Shown here piece after piece: positions 12,958 to 14,617 of a DNA stretch of 14,617 nucleotides (positions are counted from its first letter, which is position 1; each line of letters starts with the position of its first letter). Source of the stretch: JACQNR01 sp049515175 (lineage in GTDB: Bacteria > Acidobacteriota > Terriglobia > UBA7540); assembly GCA_049515175.1 (NCBI GenBank), contig JBEKUI010000094.1, positions 1 through 14,617 on the forward strand, written 5' to 3'. A model generated the notes under the pieces. It had not been told where the DNA came from, ran no database searches, and saw nothing but the letters and a program-made list of their open reading frames with translations. Position numbers and translations under genes: made by a program.

Positions 12958-14553
12958 TTATTCCGCCTTCGGCTTACTACCTTCTGCCTTCCTCGCCGCA
13001 GCATCCTTGACCGTGCCGGCCACTTTGCCGCCGTCGCCCGCGCCGAGCTGTGAGAGCACCGTCGGGATGTCCAGCCCAAGGGCCTGCAATTGCTGCAACA
13101 GGCTGAAGACCAATGCCGGGCCGGTCCTCGCAATGCGCCCGATGCCTCCCGTTCCGCCGTCGCCGCCGCCGTTGCCCTGCTCGATGACCACGACCTTGTC
13201 GATGTTCCCAAGCGGAGCCGCGACCGCACCAAAGATTGCCGCCGATGCCTGCAAGACACTCGGCAGTTTCTCCAGAATGGTCTGAAGCTTCGCCGCTTCG
13301 TTGAATTGCTGCCACGCCTCGGCTTTCTTCAGGATGGCCTGCGCCTCAGCGACGCCCTGCGCTTCGATGGCGCGCGCCTGGGCGAGCCCGATTGCCTCAA
13401 CTTTGGCTGCCTCGGCGCGACCTTCCGCCTCGACCGCCGCGGCACGCCCCATACCTTCTTGCTTCAGCTTCTGCTGCTGCGCTTCGGCCAGGGCGATCTG
13501 CGCAGACTTCTGGCCCTCGGCCTCCAGAATCGCCGCCTGCTTCTTGCCCTCGGCGCGCACGATGGCCGCCTGCCGCTCGGCATCCGCAGCCTTGACGACC
13601 GTGGCTTCCAGTTCTTTCTGCCTGCGCATTACTTCCTGTTCCTGAACGCCAATCTGCTCCAGCGTCCGGGTCTTCTCGATGCGCACTTCCTCCGCCACGA
13701 CAGCCTGCCGTGCCTTGGCGTCGGCCTGGGGACCGGCCTGCGTGGCCTTGGCCTTTTCAATCTCGATTTCCGCCTGGTAGGTCGCCTGCTTCACCTGGAA
13801 GTCGCGGGCGGCGGCGGCAATCTGCGCGTCGGCGTCATACTTGGCCTTCTCGCCTTCCTGCATGGCGAGGGCGGATCTAATTTTGGCGTCGCGCGTGGCT
13901 TCGGCCTCGCCGATCGTGCCGTCACGCTTCACTTCTGCCGTGCGCTTCTTGCCCAACGCGTCGAGGTAGCCTTCCTCGTCGCTGATTTCCTGGATGGTGA
14001 GCACGTCCACGCCGATGCCCATGCGCTCCAGGTCCTGCGCGGCTTCGGAAGTCAGCTTCTGCGCGAAACTCTGCCGGTCGCTGTTCACCTCTTCGACGGT
14101 CAGAGTGCCAAGGATGGCGCGCAGGTGGCCTTCCAGAGTCTGGAAAATCACCCGCTGGATTTGCTCTTGCCCCATTTTCAGAAAGCGCTCGGCAGCGGCG
14201 GAGAGCGAGATGTCGTCCCCCTTGATTTTGACATTGGCGACTGCCTTGACGAAAATCGGCACGCCCTTTAGCGTGTAGGCCCGTTTGATTTCGAGCGGAA
14301 TGGTGAATACATTCAGCCACAGGTAATCCACCTGTTCGAGCAACGGCCAGCGGAACGCCGCGCCGCCGCGAACCATGCGGTAGCCGATGATGCGCCCGTC
14401 CGGCAAGGTGTGCTTGCGGCCACTGAAGATCGCTACGGCGTTGGGCGCCACTTTGATGTAGTTCCGGGCGAACAGCGCCATCGCCACGATCAAGGAGAGC
14501 ACGACGAGGACGACGACAAGGGGAACGAAGAATTGTGATAGGTCTGCCATCAT
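12958..14553 (-). CDS. flotillin-like SPFH-domain membrane scaffold protein
   Basis: The product has 531 residues from ATG 14553. One N-terminal transmembrane segment (8-29, VVVLVVLSLIVAMALF) is followed by an SPFH/PHB domain (about 32-205; VAPNAVAIFSGR, LKGVPIFVKAVANVKI, EGHLRAILGTLTVEEV, MGIGVDVLTIQEISD). A long Ala/Glu/Lys/Gln-rich coiled coil follows (about 205-430), then a conserved flotillin C-terminal helix (QTILEKLPSVLQASAAIFG) and a Gly-rich stretch (GNGGGDGGTGG). Bacterial flotillins (FloA/FloT/YqiK) organise membrane microdomains. The start at 14553 follows GGGGGAGG by four bases. An in-frame ATG at 14589 overlaps a possible upstream stop (ATGA) but would translate a hairpin sequence into MKTGPEGPGGGN. 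ATG 14550 is a third option. Flotillins are often paired with NfeD, which would have to lie right of the window. Confidence 0.94.
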   Translation of the reverse strand: MMADLSQFFVPLVVVLVVLSLIVAMALFARNYIKVAPNAVAIFSGRKHTLPDGRIIGYRMVRGGAAFRWPLLEQVDYLWLNVFTIPLEIKRAYTLKGVPIFVKAVANVKIKGDDISLSAAAERFLKMGQEQIQRVIFQTLEGHLRAILGTLTVEEVNSDRQSFAQKLTSEAAQDLERMGIGVDVLTIQEISDEEGYLDALGKKRTAEVKRDGTIGEAEATRDAKIRSALAMQEGEKAKYDADAQIAAAARDFQVKQATYQAEIEIEKAKATQAGPQADAKARQAVVAEEVRIEKTRTLEQIGVQEQEVMRRQKELEATVVKAADAERQAAIVRAEGKKQAAILEAEGQKSAQIALAEAQQQKLKQEGMGRAAAVEAEGRAEAAKVEAIGLAQARAIEAQGVAEAQAILKKAEAWQQFNEAAKLQTILEKLPSVLQASAAIFGAVAAPLGNIDKVVVIEQGNGGGDGGTGGIGRIARTGPALVFSLLQQLQALGLDIPTVLSQLGAGDGGKVAGTVKDAAARKAEGSKPKAE

Positions 14554-14564
14554 GTTACCTCCCC

Positions 14565-14586
14565 CAGGCCCCTCAGGGCCTGTTTT
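14565..14586. promoter_or_regulatory. hairpin next to the flotillin ribosome binding site
   Basis: CAGGCCC (14565-14571) and GGGCCTG (14576-14582) form a perfect 7-bp stem around CTCA. On the minus strand it stands directly upstream of the GGGGGAGG that serves ATG 14553. On the plus strand it is followed by TTTT and has the shape of a terminator, but no plus-strand gene needs one here. Confidence 0.4.
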
Positions 14587-14617
14587 CATTCCGCCCTTTT
14601 AACCAGCACGGTCTCTC
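14586..14617 (-). CDS. possible C-terminal codons of an upstream gene (partial)
   Basis: One minus-strand frame reads ETVLVKRAE and then TGA at 14588-14586, which overlaps the ATG at 14589 as ATGA. This would suit a tightly packed upstream gene, and NfeD is the usual flotillin partner. Ten codons are too few to identify anything; other frames also lack stops over most of this length, so coding is a guess. Confidence 0.25.
   Translation of the reverse strand, partial: ETVLVKRAE

Noticed and set aside
13090..14271. 393-codon plus-strand open frame opposite the flotillin gene
   Set aside because: Leu/Arg-rich mirror of the Ala/Glu coiled coil; no ribosome binding site or domain.

Overview
The window is GC-rich, densely coding bacterial chromosome. 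No single gene fixes the organism. The combination points to Acidobacteriota (inference): an FHA-GAF-SpoIIE/RsbU-type phosphatase, a heme-c-motif toroid protein, a secreted protein resembling the DUF6599 type, a Tat-signal DegT-family enzyme, a tRNA with encoded CCA, and sigma70-like promoters with TATAAT -10 boxes. There is no insertion sequence, prophage, CRISPR array or rRNA.

Layout from left to right. Bases 1-1122 (minus) hold the N-terminal part of an FHA-GAF-PP2C phosphatase that runs off the left edge, with a good promoter. A divergent intergenic region with two dyads leads to a plus-strand run. This starts with phosphoglycerate mutase (1382-2131), followed closely by an exported alpha/alpha-toroid protein carrying one CxxCH heme-attachment motif (2177-3292). 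A 240-base gap then holds a hairpin, an extended -10 promoter and a highly structured RNA leader whose last helix covers the ribosome binding site. The leader precedes a cell-wall block: SLT lytic transglycosylase (3532-4239), TPR-AMIN-Amidase_3 N-acetylmuramoyl-L-alanine amidase (4325-6418) and an exported, membrane-anchored protein of unknown function (6433-7524).

An AT-richer gap follows (7525-8057). It holds a promoter, a long hairpin (possible small RNA or tRNA leader) and a tRNA-Thr(CGU). Next are a DegT/DnrJ/EryC1/StrS-type PLP enzyme with a Tat signal (8058-9386) and a secreted sialate O-acetylesterase (9556-11100).

The right end is a minus-strand group read from right to left: perhaps the last codons of an upstream gene, a flotillin-like SPFH protein (12958-14553), an intergenic 7-bp tandem repeat, a very short beta-carbonic-anhydrase-like protein (12403-12867), and an MgtC/DUF4010 membrane protein (11144-12403). 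The last two share one base at stop/start.

Themes: the transglycosylase and amidase together cut peptidoglycan glycan strands and stem peptides; the DegT-like enzyme and esterase suggest extracytoplasmic sugar or amino-sugar handling; the flotillin group looks membrane-associated. The observations most worth checking are the structured leader before the transglycosylase, the heme-c toroid, the exported DegT enzyme and the flotillin/mini-carbonic-anhydrase/MgtC-DUF4010 group.
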